Of a stretch of 30,463 bases of DNA, positions 14,598 through 22,544 are shown in pieces (the stretch's first letter is position 1; each line of letters opens with the position of its first letter). Both the position numbers and the translations under genes were made by a program. The notes beneath the pieces are model-generated. The model had not been told where the DNA came from, made no database searches, and saw nothing but the letters and a program-made list of their open reading frames with translations. This DNA is from a virus: positions 1 through 30,463 of the IMG/VR virus record IMGVR_UViG_3300037096_000012. One strand, given 5' to 3'.

Positions 14598-15308
14598 CTA
14601 AAGGGGTCGCAGCTCCAGCGGGCCACCGTGGCGGAACTTCGAATCCGCCGGGAATTTGTCTCCGATGACGATGTGCCGGTATTCATCCTCCGCTTTGTTT
14701 GCCGGGTCTTTTTCCTGGTACCAGCGATACTTGCGGAGCCGGTCTTCGCGGTGCAGATAGCCGTAATGCAGCAGCCCCACGCCGCCGTGTGAACGCGCCG
14801 TGATCGATTGCGGGCAGTTGCCACAGTGGAAGTTGACGCCGCCTGTGGCTTCGAATCGCTCCGGGCCGGGGCGGAAAGCCGATACCCGGCTCATGCTGCG
14901 ATAAACGCCATCCACGCGGATCTGATCTTCGCGGTCCCACAGGTAGAGAACGTTGAAGGCGAGCGCACGACAGCCGCCGGGATGCCGCATGGCGCGGCCC
15001 ATCACGGATAGCAGCCGTTGGGCGTGGCCCGGCTTCAGAACCTCGTCGCCGTCGATCATCACCACCCAATCCGCTTTCGCTTCGATGCACGCGCCCAGCA
15101 GATAATTCTTGTCGCGAACCTCGTCGGTGCCAGTGAACGGCGACAGCAACACGGTCACGCTTCTGATTTCGGCTGCAATGCTGGCCGTGTCGTCTGTCGA
15201 GTGGTCATCGAAGACGATAACCTCGTCGCACGCGGGCAGGATCGATTCGATCGATCGCTGAATCCACCGTGATTCATCTTTAACACGCAGAGCTCCAATG
15301 ACTCGCAT
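14598..15308 (-). CDS. Family 2 glycosyltransferase
   Basis: A 236-residue GT-A enzyme, expected to move a sugar from a nucleotide sugar. It shows the GT2 pattern: an N-terminal strand, SIESILPACDEVIVFDDHSTDD (the nucleotide-binding part, about 21-42), then DWVVMIDGDEVL, where DGD is the metal-binding DxD motif (about 86-88). The C-terminal half has HCGNC and several aromatic residues. It is the last gene of the island; its ATG overlaps the previous stop by one base (TGATG). The acceptor is unknown: host glycan, virion protein or DNA are all open. Confidence 0.85.
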   Translation of the reverse strand: MRVIGALRVKDESRWIQRSIESILPACDEVIVFDDHSTDDTASIAAEIRSVTVLLSPFTGTDEVRDKNYLLGACIEAKADWVVMIDGDEVLKPGHAQRLLSVMGRAMRHPGGCRALAFNVLYLWDREDQIRVDGVYRSMSRVSAFRPGPERFEATGGVNFHCGNCPQSITARSHGGVGLLHYGYLHREDRLRKYRWYQEKDPANKAEDEYRHIVIGDKFPADSKFRHGGPLELRPL

Positions 15309-16138
15309 CAGCGCAGCCTCCAGTCGTAGCCGCCATCCCCGACGATCTCCCGAAGTTTATCGACCCGCCGCGCGATCCGTTGCCGTTCCTCGCGGTACTG
15401 CACATTCGGTTCTTTGTCTTTCCACGCCGCGTGCCAGCCGAACTTCGCGAGCGGAGAAGCGTAGATGTCTGGGTAATGTGGAATCGAGTTGTACTTCAGT
15501 CCGGTTTGCCATGCGGCGACCGGGAAGGAAAGCTGGTCGCGTCCGCAGCCCGCCGAGTATAGACTCCACCATGCTTCGCACGTCCGCTTCACGATCTCCG
15601 CGTGCCGGCGGATCATGATCCCGTTTGCGGTCAGTCCGTTGATCGCCGGGTATTCGGCATCGCGGTAGCTTTGCGCTTCGGCTTCGACCGCATCCGGGCT
15701 CAGTCCAGGCCATTCCGCCGGCCTTTCGCGCGATGCCTTCGCCAGCAGTTCCGCTTCTTTGTACACGCAGTCGCGGGCCGGGTGACGATGCGCGGCCCAG
15801 TCGTCGAAGCGCAGTTCCGTGTTGACGATCTCGCTGGCTGGTTTGCGAAGCTGAAAGTTTCCGTCGAGCCAGATCGAGTAATCGCAGTCCTCCGGCAGCA
15901 TCAGGTGCGGGAGGATCTTCGGGAGGCGTGAGGTGCGGGAGGCGTCCAGCGTTCCGTGGCCGAATCCCTGAAGATCGTCCTTCTCGATTCGATGAATCGG
16001 CCGAAATTCCCACGGCGCGACATTCGGCAGCACCGGAACGTCAGTGAAGCAGATGAAGCGTGTACCCGGCTCCGAGGGCACCAGCGGAGGGAGAAGGTTG
16101 TCGAAGCCGCCGAGGATGCAGGTGTAGACATAGATCAT
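15308..16138 (-). CDS. DUF616/TOD1-like glycosyltransferase
   Basis: A 276-residue protein beginning MIYVYTCILGGFDNL. The start, then FICFTDVP, DASRTSRLPKILPHL and DYSIWLDGNFQL, is the motif order of the DUF616 (TOD1/MUCI70) glycosyltransferase-like family, in which the LDGN segment takes the place of DxD. The C-terminal part contains NGIMIRRH and RDQLSFPVAAW, common in related GT8-like enzymes. ATG 16138 overlaps the TGA of the previous gene; an in-frame start at 16324 would overlap that gene by nearly 190 bp and reads as low-complexity basic sequence. Confidence 0.8.
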   Translation of the reverse strand: MIYVYTCILGGFDNLLPPLVPSEPGTRFICFTDVPVLPNVAPWEFRPIHRIEKDDLQGFGHGTLDASRTSRLPKILPHLMLPEDCDYSIWLDGNFQLRKPASEIVNTELRFDDWAAHRHPARDCVYKEAELLAKASRERPAEWPGLSPDAVEAEAQSYRDAEYPAINGLTANGIMIRRHAEIVKRTCEAWWSLYSAGCGRDQLSFPVAAWQTGLKYNSIPHYPDIYASPLAKFGWHAAWKDKEPNVQYREERQRIARRVDKLREIVGDGGYDWRLR

Positions 16139-16827
16139 CGGTTCACGTAGTCCTTTGCCAGATATCGGATACCGCCTTTGAAGTGCAGAATGCGGGCTTC
16201 TGGAGGTGGCGGGAAGTGCCAGCAATTCCACTCCATCGCGTCGAGGATAAGTACGCGGGCCCCTGCATACCCAACTACAATAGTTCCGCGCGCAGTGTTC
16301 CATTCCGTGCCGCCTCGGTGCCATCCCGTGGCTTGATTCAGCGCTCCCTGATCAGTATGAAATGCTCGCGACAGGACACCCCAGTGTTGGCAGAAATCGC
16401 GGCCCTTCATCGTGTTCCTGATCCAGACTACTCCGCTGTTCAGGTAGTCGAGCGCCGGGTTATTGCTGAGTCCGATCTCGGGAGCCGGGCGAAGCGTGAC
16501 AGCTGCATCCGCCGGGTTTTTGTCCGCCATAGAAAGTGGCTGAAACTTTTGAACGGGGATGCAGTCGGCATCAAGCCAGCAGACCGTTTCCCCGGGATAC
16601 GCAGCTTGCAGAGCCTCCATCACCAGTGCGGCTTTGAATGTGGCGGGTGGCAGGCTGTCTCCGTTCACAGTGGGCTTCAGGTCAGAGGCCGGGACTTGGT
16701 ACGGTATCCCGATGCCGAGGCCGCCAAGGTCGTAGATTCGATGCTCATAGCCGAACTCTCGGCACTTGCGCGCCTGAGCTTCGATGATGGGCTTGTATTC
16801 GGCGGTTCCGGCGGTGACGACGATCAC
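16135..16827 (-). CDS. GT-A glycosyltransferase-like protein
   Basis: A 230-residue protein starting with GTG 16827, which overlaps the upstream stop as GTGA. The N-terminal IVVTAGTAEYKPIIEAQA and VCWLDADCIPVQ (DAD is the DxD motif) mark a nucleotide-sugar binding fold. LDYLNSGVVWIRNT and FHTDQGALNQA resemble the donor- and acceptor-side motifs of GT8-like enzymes. It ends with HFKGGIRY. It is embedded between the PIG-L-like deacetylase and the DUF616 gene, so it likely acts on the same glycan. Confidence 0.75.
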   Translation of the reverse strand: MIVVTAGTAEYKPIIEAQARKCREFGYEHRIYDLGGLGIGIPYQVPASDLKPTVNGDSLPPATFKAALVMEALQAAYPGETVCWLDADCIPVQKFQPLSMADKNPADAAVTLRPAPEIGLSNNPALDYLNSGVVWIRNTMKGRDFCQHWGVLSRAFHTDQGALNQATGWHRGGTEWNTARGTIVVGYAGARVLILDAMEWNCWHFPPPPEARILHFKGGIRYLAKDYVNR

Positions 16828-17447
16828 AGCGAGTACACCCCGCACGTGGCTTGCGGCTCCCAGCTCCAGGTCCAGCATCCCCGCGCATCGTAGATAGCCT
16901 TGATGCGGTCGAAGAGCGGGCGGTCGATCTCGTATGTGTAATTGCCGAGCGCGATGCTACCCATTTGATCCCACGTGTGGACGTGCGGCTTCCCCTGCTC
17001 CCACGCGAGTATCGGGACCCATGCCGGGCTCTCGGTTACCGCAATGTCCGTCACCAGCAGTTGACCGCCGTGCCGCGCTTGATGCGTGCGGGCGATGTGA
17101 TGGCACAGCAGATGGTCGATGTGCCCGTACTCTCCCCAGGCGTTGTGTGTGGCGACAATCTCCGCGCCTTCGAGTGTGCGCAGCAGATCGGAAACGATGA
17201 GATGAAGTGCGCCGTTTCGCGTCGGGACGCGGTAGAATTCGCTGTTGTTCCATTGGCAGACGATTTCGCATCCGAGCAACTTGCCCACTTCCGCCAGGCA
17301 TAGCCCGCGCTCTTTGCAGAACGTGCGCTCCGGGTTGAAGGCGTCATTCGAGGCGCACACGATCCGCTTCACGCGGCTTAAAAACGGCCATAGGAATATG
17401 GCCTCGTCGTCGGGGTGCGCGATGAGCAACGTGACGTCGCGCGTCAT
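16824..17447 (-). CDS. PIG-L/LmbE-family deacetylase
   Basis: A 207-residue member of the family of zinc-dependent de-N-acetylases that act on GlcNAc-type sugars. AHPDDE (residues 10-15) gives the first metal ligands (His11, Asp14) and the general base Asp13; HNAWGEYGHIDH (101-112) carries the third ligand, expected at His112. The start at ATG 17447 has GAAGGT upstream and overlaps the stop of the previous gene (ATGA). A longer frame from 17657 reads as Arg/Pro-rich non-coding sequence. Its presence among glycosyltransferases suggests that it trims an acetylated amino sugar in the assembled glycan. Confidence 0.88.
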   Translation of the reverse strand: MTRDVTLLIAHPDDEAIFLWPFLSRVKRIVCASNDAFNPERTFCKERGLCLAEVGKLLGCEIVCQWNNSEFYRVPTRNGALHLIVSDLLRTLEGAEIVATHNAWGEYGHIDHLLCHHIARTHQARHGGQLLVTDIAVTESPAWVPILAWEQGKPHVHTWDQMGSIALGNYTYEIDRPLFDRIKAIYDARGCWTWSWEPQATCGVYSL

Positions 17448-18367
17448 GAAACCTTCTTTCCATAATGTCGAGCCACTGAAGCGTGCCCCATGTGGAGTAT
17501 CGCCTCGTCCCCCACTCCGATGTGTCTTTCGCAGACACAGAACTGAGGAGGGAGCGGCAACGGGGTTACACCTGTAAATTTCATCGCTTCCCACCACGCC
17601 AGGGGACCGCGTTGCGGAGTTTGCAGGATGATCCGGCAGTACTCTTCGGCGAGCCACACGGAACGCTTAGAACCCAGATTGATAGCCACCGGGGAACAGT
17701 TAAACGAAGGCCCGTACCACGTCGTCTGGTCGATGCAAGCCGGAGTATCGGCACCATCGACGAAGTCCCGCTTCACGACGTATCGCGGATTTATCGGCAT
17801 GCAGATGCCAAACGTCATCGCGAGAGGGACGATCTGGCGCGCGGCATCGCGATCTCTGATCCACATATCGGCGTCGAAGCTGATCGCAACATCAGATCCC
17901 GAGTCAAGACATTTTCTGATCTTCCCCCAATCGTTCATGCGCCAGCCATAGCGCGGGTGCGCCGGGTCGAGTCGCGGCGTCTCTGGCAGGTCGTTTCCGC
18001 CGAATACCTGAATATCCGCTTCGGGCCAGCACTCCCGATATTGCGAAACGTCTGGCGCTGCCTTGCCGTACTCTGCGATCACGATTGCTATTCGAGGTGA
18101 CGCCATTTTTTCCCCATTATGATATTCCCAACCTGCTGCTCGGTGACCGGCGACCATCATCTCCGCACCTGTTACGGGGTGTCGCTCTCCCTCTGGGCCG
18201 TCCATGTTCGGTTTCCCGAGGTATCCAATGTCATGTACAAAGAACGCCACCCATAGACGCGGATCGAACGGGAAACCGTAGAGTTTCCACCACGCCAGAG
18301 CGACAAACCACGGATGCATAAAAAAACAGTGCGCCCCGAACAGAACTGACTTTGTACCTACCTTCAA
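17444..18367 (-). CDS. Fusion of an HD-like domain and a glycosyltransferase-like domain
   Basis: A 307-residue protein. Residues 1-85 look like a phage HD-type hydrolase: HPWFVALAWWKLYG, FVHDIGYLGKPNMDG and ERHPVTGAEM contain the HD pair and a later His, but the C-terminal half that normally supplies the last Asp is missing. After NGEK the sequence changes to a glycosyltransferase-like part starting MASPRIAIVIAEY, with AISFDADMWI (DxD) and a C-terminal domain with NCSPVAINLG. The join lies at a run of six A residues. TTG 18367 has GGGGGTG upstream and overlaps the upstream stop (TTGA). An internal start at ATG 18106 could give the glycosyltransferase alone. Confidence 0.7.
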   Translation of the reverse strand: MKVGTKSVLFGAHCFFMHPWFVALAWWKLYGFPFDPRLWVAFFVHDIGYLGKPNMDGPEGERHPVTGAEMMVAGHRAAGWEYHNGEKMASPRIAIVIAEYGKAAPDVSQYRECWPEADIQVFGGNDLPETPRLDPAHPRYGWRMNDWGKIRKCLDSGSDVAISFDADMWIRDRDAARQIVPLAMTFGICMPINPRYVVKRDFVDGADTPACIDQTTWYGPSFNCSPVAINLGSKRSVWLAEEYCRIILQTPQRGPLAWWEAMKFTGVTPLPLPPQFCVCERHIGVGDEAILHMGHASVARHYGKKVS

Positions 18368-19143
18368 CTGATCACCCCCAACTCTCTCAGACCTTTCAAG
18401 TAGCTCCAAGGTGCCCCGCCAGTGCGATGCAGGAACCCTCTCTCAGCCTCTATTGCCCACTGGCTCACCCGGTAGTACTCGCTCAGATACCCGACCTCCA
18501 TACCGTGCGCGTTCATAAACTGCCGTAACGGCTCTCCCAGCGCGTTCCAGGCGCTCAGTGCGTCCATACCCTGCGGAGTATCGGTTTGGCCTGTCCTGTC
18601 CAGCCCTGTTTCCGCCAGCGGTATCCTGCCACCCAGCATGCGGATTAGTTCCAGCCGGAATATCTCGAATGAGCCGCGGGCGTAACCCTTCGGTGCTTCC
18701 GGGTAGCGGCCATTCGTCCATAGAAGCGTGTTCGGTTCGCGGGCACAAAGGTCGCGGATCATCGGGAACAGATCCCGCCGCCGGATGTAGGTGTCATCGT
18801 GCAGGAAAAGGATGGCTTCGTATTCGATCAGCGGGCTGTCCATGTACTCCAGCCACTGATTCAGAAATCCCCAATCGCCGATTGTGTTCGCCGCTTCGTG
18901 GTAGTCCCATCCGAGGTGCCGCAGATCGGAAACGCTTATCGAATCGTCGTATAGTTCCCGGTCCAGATCAGCCATCGGCGCTTCCAGATCGTCAAGGATG
19001 TTTTTTTCCTCATAGACGGCTGGATCATCCGGGCTTCGGTGCCCGATGCAAAACAGGTCCACGTCCGCATCCGCTTGCGCGGCTAGTGCACGGAAAAGCG
19101 AGAGAGGATAATGCCAGCCGCCCACACAAACCGCTATTCTCAC
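18364..19143 (-). CDS. Glycosyltransferase-like protein
   Basis: A 259-residue protein beginning MRIAVCVGGWHYPLSLFRAL. A Rossmann-like first half leads to EAILFLHDDTYIRRRDLF, where HDDT looks like the DxD-type metal site of GT-A enzymes. Later motifs include GYARGSFEIFRLELIRMLG. The ATG overlaps the previous stop and its own stop overlaps a TTG start, placing it firmly in the island operon. The family is not recognised exactly; assignment rests on the DD motif and neighbours. Confidence 0.65.
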   Translation of the reverse strand: MRIAVCVGGWHYPLSLFRALAAQADADVDLFCIGHRSPDDPAVYEEKNILDDLEAPMADLDRELYDDSISVSDLRHLGWDYHEAANTIGDWGFLNQWLEYMDSPLIEYEAILFLHDDTYIRRRDLFPMIRDLCAREPNTLLWTNGRYPEAPKGYARGSFEIFRLELIRMLGGRIPLAETGLDRTGQTDTPQGMDALSAWNALGEPLRQFMNAHGMEVGYLSEYYRVSQWAIEAERGFLHRTGGAPWSYLKGLRELGVIS

Positions 19144-19589
19144 GGTCGCGCCTCAATCCTGAAGTCCCTGGCTGGTACGTGGTACTGAGCGGGCTTCAGT
19201 TCCTGCCGGGTGAATCCGCAAAAGGAAAGCAACTCAGAAAGCGATTGCGGCGAGTATGACCACTTGACCATGTGTTGCGGATCGCGCGGCCCCGGATCAC
19301 CGTGAACCCATTCGACCTCGCTGGACGCGATATGAAAGTTCGGCTGCTCCAGGATCAGAACGCCGTCCAAATTCAGCACGAGCCGTATCTGCTTCAGCAG
19401 GGTTTCGCCGTCCCACGGATACAACTGCCCTATGCCGTGGATCAGTTCGATCTCATCCCACAATTGCTCCCGTACTTCGCGCGGCAGCGGTGGCACCAGC
19501 GCAGTGTAATCCGCGCCCGGTTTGCAGTCCAGCGTCTTCCACCCTTCGCGGCGTCCGGTTATCCCGGCCATGACTGATAGGCGGTTCAC
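19140..19589 (-). CDS. SAM-dependent methyltransferase-like protein
   Basis: A 149-residue protein. ITGRREGWKTLD may be a variant motif I, followed by an acidic strand end, EIELIHGIGQLYPWDGETLL, and VLNLDGVLILEQPN, which matches the post-motif-III strand of class I methyltransferases that act late in glycan or small-molecule pathways. The C-terminal SPQSLSELLSFCGFT is also typical. It is short for the fold and lacks a classical GxGxG loop. Start GTG 19589 (AGGTGG upstream, GTGA overlap) is preferred to GTG 19598 or ATG 19571. Confidence 0.65.
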   Translation of the reverse strand: MNRLSVMAGITGRREGWKTLDCKPGADYTALVPPLPREVREQLWDEIELIHGIGQLYPWDGETLLKQIRLVLNLDGVLILEQPNFHIASSEVEWVHGDPGPRDPQHMVKWSYSPQSLSELLSFCGFTRQELKPAQYHVPARDFRIEARP

Positions 19590-19828
19590 TTCGTCCACCT
19601 TTCAATTATCGGAGCCATGAACAGCATCGCAGCGAACAGCCAGCCGAGGATTGCGACCGCGCGCCAGCGCTTCCCGTAAGCGTTCTCTTCCTGCGCCTGG
19701 ATTATCCAGTTCGCCACCGCCATACGGAGTTCCACGATTTCAGTTGCGCGCCATTCCATCCAGTTTTCCTTCACCGGGTCATCGCGCCGGATGTGTGCGG
19801 CCTTCAGGAACTGCTGGTCTGCGGTCAT
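19586..19828 (-). CDS. Small single-pass membrane protein
   Basis: An 80-residue protein beginning MTADQQFLKAAHIRRDD, with one hydrophobic segment near the C-terminus (AVAILGWLFAAMLFMAPII, about 57-75). The charged N-terminal part would face the cytoplasm. AAGG lies nine bases before the ATG within copy 3 of the 13-bp motif. It lies between two island genes and may tether glycan enzymes to the membrane; this is inference. Confidence 0.6.
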   Translation of the reverse strand: MTADQQFLKAAHIRRDDPVKENWMEWRATEIVELRMAVANWIIQAQEENAYGKRWRAVAILGWLFAAMLFMAPIIERWTK

Positions 19829-19836
19829 TGGAATTT

Positions 19837-19849
19837 ACCTTACCACGCT
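19837..19849 (-). promoter_or_regulatory. 13-bp start-proximal motif, copy 3
   Basis: The minus strand reads AGCGTGGTAAGGT, one base different from copies 1 and 2. It lies in the 27-bp gap between the GT2 gene and the 80-residue membrane protein, ending eight bases before that ATG. Here the motif also supplies a possible ribosome-binding sequence. Confidence 0.4.
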
Positions 19850-19855
19850 GTAATG

Positions 19856-20551
19856 CTACTTCGCAACGTGGGCCCACTTCTCCGCAAACGTCGCCGCGCC
19901 ACCCTTGTCGTATCCCGGTCCACCTGGCCCGCGTACCGTGCTGACCAGACTGCCGTGGTCAACATAGCAGCCGTCGTGAACGCCAACCAGAAGCCCGGCG
20001 CGGTTCACGGACTCGCAGTAATCGCGATCTTCGAAGCCACACACGTAGCGTTCATCGAGATAACCGATATCCTCACGGTCGAGTGTTGAGCGAGGGATGA
20101 AAACCGCAACAAAGGCGATGTGTTGAACCAGGCGAAGACCCCACGGCTGCCGGTCCTTATTGCGCGGCATCTGGAGTGGTTGCCCGGTAACGTTCGTCGT
20201 CGCTCCGATGATGGCGAATTCCTTGTGGCACCCGTGCTCCGATTGAAGCAGCGAGAATCCGCCCGGCGACTTCAGGAGCGCGTCGTCGTTGCATAAAATT
20301 ACGTCTGAATCTCCAGCCGCCCTGATACCCATGTTCACATTTCGCGAGAACTGAAACGGCTTCGGCGCTGCTATCGCATTGTCCATCACCGCTCGGACCT
20401 GCTGCGGGTTGATGCCGATGTATTCGTGCCAGTCGATGCCATCATCTACGGTGATGATGCGGACGCCGGGCTCATGCTGCCAGATGGCTGTGACACACGC
20501 CGCGAGATTGACTGCGTTCTTGCTGGGGATGATGACGCTGATTGGGGTCAT
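19856..20551 (-). CDS. Family 2 glycosyltransferase
   Basis: A 231-residue GT2 enzyme. ISVIIPSKNAVNLAACVTAI starts the nucleotide-binding half, RIITVDDGID is the first acidic site, and VILCNDDALL carries the DxD-like motif (about 92-98). The C-terminal GYLDERYVCGFEDRDYC holds the ED motif typical of GT2 acceptor sites. AGAGGT precedes the ATG by four bases, and the ATG overlaps the stop of the 21-codon frame upstream. Donor and acceptor are unknown. Confidence 0.85.
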   Translation of the reverse strand: MTPISVIIPSKNAVNLAACVTAIWQHEPGVRIITVDDGIDWHEYIGINPQQVRAVMDNAIAAPKPFQFSRNVNMGIRAAGDSDVILCNDDALLKSPGGFSLLQSEHGCHKEFAIIGATTNVTGQPLQMPRNKDRQPWGLRLVQHIAFVAVFIPRSTLDREDIGYLDERYVCGFEDRDYCESVNRAGLLVGVHDGCYVDHGSLVSTVRGPGGPGYDKGGAATFAEKWAHVAK

Positions 20552-20613
20552 TGGACCTCTGGCGCTGGCAACGCGAGTTGCGATTCCATGTAAATCGGTT
20601 TCTTTGTCGCCAT
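20548..20613 (-). CDS. Possible 21-residue peptide
   Basis: A very short frame, MATKKPIYMESQLALPAPEV plus one residue. Its ATG overlaps the stop of the methyltransferase gene (TAATG) and its TGA overlaps the start of the GT2 gene (ATGA). GGAGG lies ten bases upstream. It fits the unbroken coupling of the operon, so it may be translated to carry ribosomes to the GT2 start rather than for the peptide itself. Confidence 0.4.
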   Translation of the reverse strand: MATKKPIYMESQLALPAPEVQ

Positions 20614-21149
20614 TACTTCACAGCCTCCAGAACTGCCCGAATCTTCCAAACATGCTCCCCGAATCCCTCGCCCGGCATCGGTCCGAGATCCTTCATTTCC
20701 ACGATCCTGAACGCCGCCGTGATGCCATACGACTTCGATAGCCGCGTGTGTGCGAAGGCTCCATGCTCAAAGTATTTGAACGTTGATCGGCACCACGGAG
20801 AGACGTGGGTCGGGTCTTGCCAGAACCCCACGCCTCGAGATGCGTCCGGGGTTTCGATGGTGGCGCGACCGCCGGGCTTCAGGACGCGGTGCAGTTCGTT
20901 CATGAAGTGAATACGTCCCAGTGGATGCCTTTTTATCGACAATGCATGCGCGCAGTCCGCAATGTGCTCGCAAACGTCCAGCGCCAGCACTTCATCCACG
21001 CTCGAGTTTTCCCACGGCCACGGCCCCGCGAGGTCAACTTGCTGGTAACCGTCTGGCGTGTCGTGTGGCCCACCAACCCACGCATCGGCTATGTCTACGC
21101 CGGTGAACCCGGGTATAACCCGGTCCCCGCAACCCAAATTCAGTTTCAC
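20613..21149 (-). CDS. Class I SAM methyltransferase, type 11-like
   Basis: A 178-residue protein beginning MKLNLGCGDRVIPGF. KLNLGCGD is motif I, GVDI ends the second strand, DLAGPWPWENSSVDEV and LDVCEHI match motifs II-III, and LHRVLKPGGRATIETPD is the conserved region after motif III. This set is common in O- or N-methyltransferases placed among glycan genes. GTG 21149 overlaps the upstream stop (GTGA) with AAAGG eight bases before it; a longer frame to 21560 overlaps the HNH gene and is low-complexity. Confidence 0.85.
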   Translation of the reverse strand: MKLNLGCGDRVIPGFTGVDIADAWVGGPHDTPDGYQQVDLAGPWPWENSSVDEVLALDVCEHIADCAHALSIKRHPLGRIHFMNELHRVLKPGGRATIETPDASRGVGFWQDPTHVSPWCRSTFKYFEHGAFAHTRLSKSYGITAAFRIVEMKDLGPMPGEGFGEHVWKIRAVLEAVK

Positions 21150-21301
21150 CCTTCCCGCCTTTCCTGCGCCGCGTATGAATTTATTACCGCCGTGATCCGG
21201 GCGATCTTCCGCAGGCGCTTCCGCTTGCGAATGGACAGCCCAACGATGATGGCGAATCCCACCACCCAGACAGCGCCGAGACTGATTGCGATTGTAATCA
21301 T
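21146..21301 (-). CDS. 51-residue membrane protein
   Basis: A short protein beginning MITIAISLGAVWVVG with a single helix (about 3-23) followed by a very basic segment (RKRKRLRKIARI), an N-out or cytoplasm-in anchor by the positive-inside rule. AGGAG lies five bases before the ATG, which overlaps the HNH gene stop (ATGA). It is the second small membrane protein in the island. Confidence 0.65.
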   Translation of the reverse strand: MITIAISLGAVWVVGFAIIVGLSIRKRKRLRKIARITAVINSYAAQERREG

Positions 21302-21723
21302 GATTGCTCCTGTTTGAATCGTGCGTAGTGCTCTGCTGCGATGGCCGCGAGGTCCAGATTGTACTTCGCGGCAAACTGTTCTTTGGTGACGACCTTCGTT
21401 CCGGCCCGGCCATCCATCTCCGCGTGGTGCTCGTGACAGAGCGGGATACAGGAATCGTCTGGACCTTTGGAGCTTCGGCCATTGTTCTTGGCTGTGTGCG
21501 CCGGTTCGCATATTCCACCGGCATACCACCGAGCACTTCTTTCGTGCATCCCAGTCGCAAGATTGAGAGCCACGCACGCCACGCAATATTGCGACTTAAG
21601 CCAGTCCATGTAGCACTGGGAGCGTACCACCGATACCCGCCGCGCCGGTCCCGGCCTCTTTGCTTTCGGTCGCTTTCCGCGTGCGATAGGCTTCGTACGT
21701 GGTGGAAGCGGGGAGCGCTTCAT
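21298..21723 (-). CDS. HNH/DUF968-like nuclease
   Basis: A 141-residue protein. A basic N-terminus is followed by YCVACV, CEPAHT, KGPDDSCIPLCHEHHAEMD and a helix. The Cys pairs and HH motif match small HNH-type zinc nucleases of phage (DUF968 or RecA-dependent nuclease-like). It is the odd gene in a glycan island and may be a homing or recombination enzyme carried with the cassette. ATG 21723 overlaps the previous stop as ATGA; in-frame ATGs at 21753 and 21771 lie inside the upstream gene. Confidence 0.75.
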   Translation of the reverse strand: MKRSPLPPRTKPIARGKRPKAKRPGPARRVSVVRSQCYMDWLKSQYCVACVALNLATGMHERSARWYAGGICEPAHTAKNNGRSSKGPDDSCIPLCHEHHAEMDGRAGTKVVTKEQFAAKYNLDLAAIAAEHYARFKQEQS

Positions 21724-22544
21724 CGCATCGCCCCCGCGCAATACGAATCCCATGCCGGAACTCTCTGCCATGCCGGGTTCTTCCGTTTCGATTCAGCCGC
21801 CATCTTGCGGGGATCGTATGCCGTGCTCGTGTTTTGACCGTGAATGCGGGCGATCATGCGCGGCTTTCCGTCACTTGGACACGAGCCGTATTTGTACATG
21901 CCGCGGAACGTCTCGTTTTCCGGCAGCGATGAAATGGTTTCGACTTTGGCCCGCGAGAGAAACTGCAACTCTTCGCCTTGCGACGTTGCGGGAAATGGAT
22001 TGCGACTCCAGAATTCGCGGGTGTAGCAGAGCGTCGTCCCAGGTGGCGCCGGCTTCGGACCGGCTGAGGTGTAGAGCCATGCTTCGCCGGGTTCTTCGCC
22101 ATCCGAACATCCGTCATTCAGTGCGGACGCTGGGATTTCGGATAATGCCAGTTTGCGCGGTTCCCGCCAGAACAGCAGATCACTGAAACCTACGCAATCC
22201 GCGCCAGAGCTTTGCAGCAGCGCAACCTGTTCCGAGAATCTGTTCGCGTGGCTTCGGTCATCGGAGTCGAGGTTGATGATGACCTCGGCTTCGCCCCAAT
22301 CTCCCGCGCACCAGTTGGCCGCGTTGCGAATCCCTCCGATCGTCGCGCCGTTCAGGTCCGGCATCCAAACCGAGGTTGCATCCGGCTGGCCATACGGCAT
22401 GGAGTTGTCCGCGTCCTTCGCGTTGTCGAGAATCAGCAACCGCTTGTTTTCGTAGGTCTGCGCCCTGAAATCTGCAATCGCCTGGTGGGCCATCTCACTG
22501 CGCCCGCACACCGGCATAACGGCGACAACTCGCGGCTGGCTCAT
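21720..22544 (-). CDS. Family 2 glycosyltransferase
   Basis: A 274-residue protein beginning MSQPRVVAVMPVCGRSEM. It has the GT2 layout: AIADFRAQTYENKRLLILDN, GGIRNAANWC and IINLDSDDRSH, where DSDD is the DxD-like motif. The middle contains FSDLLFWREPRK and TLCYTREFWSRNPFP. GGAGG lies four bases before the ATG, which overlaps the stop of the ribbon-helix-helix gene (ATGA). It is the first gene of the glycan island, next to the terminase. Confidence 0.83.
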   Translation of the reverse strand: MSQPRVVAVMPVCGRSEMAHQAIADFRAQTYENKRLLILDNAKDADNSMPYGQPDATSVWMPDLNGATIGGIRNAANWCAGDWGEAEVIINLDSDDRSHANRFSEQVALLQSSGADCVGFSDLLFWREPRKLALSEIPASALNDGCSDGEEPGEAWLYTSAGPKPAPPGTTLCYTREFWSRNPFPATSQGEELQFLSRAKVETISSLPENETFRGMYKYGSCPSDGKPRMIARIHGQNTSTAYDPRKMAAESKRKNPAWQRVPAWDSYCAGAMR

